Assembly: GCA_029934915.1 (NCBI GenBank)
Contig: JAOZLI010000191.1
Location: forward strand, 1 to 5,208
Reading direction: 5' to 3'
DNA length: 5,208 bases
From: Desulfocapsa sp.
Lineage (GTDB): Bacteria; Desulfobacterota; Desulfobulbia; Desulfobulbales; Desulfocapsaceae
How positions within the stretch are numbered: position 1 is the first letter of the stretch; each line of letters starts with the position of its first letter. This document shows positions 5,114 to 5,208 of the stretch, piece after piece. The translations under genes were made by a program, and so were the position numbers. The notes beneath the pieces are model-generated. The model searched no databases. It was given only the letters and a program-made list of their open reading frames with translations, and was not told where the DNA came from.

Positions 5114-5208
5114 AAGAAAAAATGTACTTCCTTTTGACTAAATGATGCGTTAATGATACTAAGATTCAGAGAGACTTTCAGCTCTATTTTCTGTCTTGCA
5201 CCACTTTT

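Noticed and set aside
5107..5135. Perfect TTGACA on the plus strand as a full promoter
   Set aside because: No acceptable -10 hexamer occurs 16-18 bp downstream (the bases are pyrimidine-rich CCTTTT).

Overview
The window looks like a chromosomal segment from a Gram-negative anaerobe, most likely a sulfate-reducing or sulfur-metabolising member of the Desulfobacterota (Desulfobulbales-like). This placement is inferred from three things: two lipid A biosynthesis genes, a DUF39-type homocysteine biosynthesis gene (a family found mainly in methanogens and anaerobic bacteria such as sulfate reducers), and the moderate base composition. No marker gene in the window fixes the taxonomy. There are no rRNA or tRNA genes, insertion sequences, CRISPR arrays or phage genes.

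Left half, plus strand. A 146-bp leader holds a 22-bp dyad and a probable promoter. It is followed by a DUF39/HcyBio homocysteine biosynthesis gene (147-1322) and a LarE-type ATP-dependent sulfur transferase (about 1309-2103). The two reading frames overlap by about 14 bp, so they are probably co-transcribed and translationally coupled. Both families handle sulfur, and this LarE has the three cysteines expected of the [4Fe-4S] type, so a shared role in sulfide incorporation is plausible. A 238-bp gap carries signals for a small histone-like HU gene (2342-2614), which ends in a strong intrinsic terminator (2675-2714).

Right half, minus strand. lpxK (4017-5072, lipid A 4'-kinase) lies upstream of lpxC (2794-3801, UDP-3-O-acyl-GlcNAc deacetylase), so this block is convergent with the HU gene. 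LpxC catalyses the committed step of lipid A synthesis and LpxK a late step; both act in the cytoplasm or on its membrane face. They are separated by 215 bp that look regulatory. On the minus strand this gap contains a textbook sigma-54 -24/-12 element (TTGGCACG-N4-TTGCT), and 85 bp upstream of it a perfect 10-bp inverted repeat with the geometry of an enhancer-binding-protein site. A sigma-70-like promoter and a weak terminator-like hairpin overlap the same bases.

The most interesting points are the possible sigma-54/enhancer control of lpxC, the coupling of a LarE-type sulfur transferase to the DUF39 gene, and the 22-bp dyad over the DUF39 promoter. I did not find an obviously unknown multi-gene system; the protein-coding genes belong to recognisable families.
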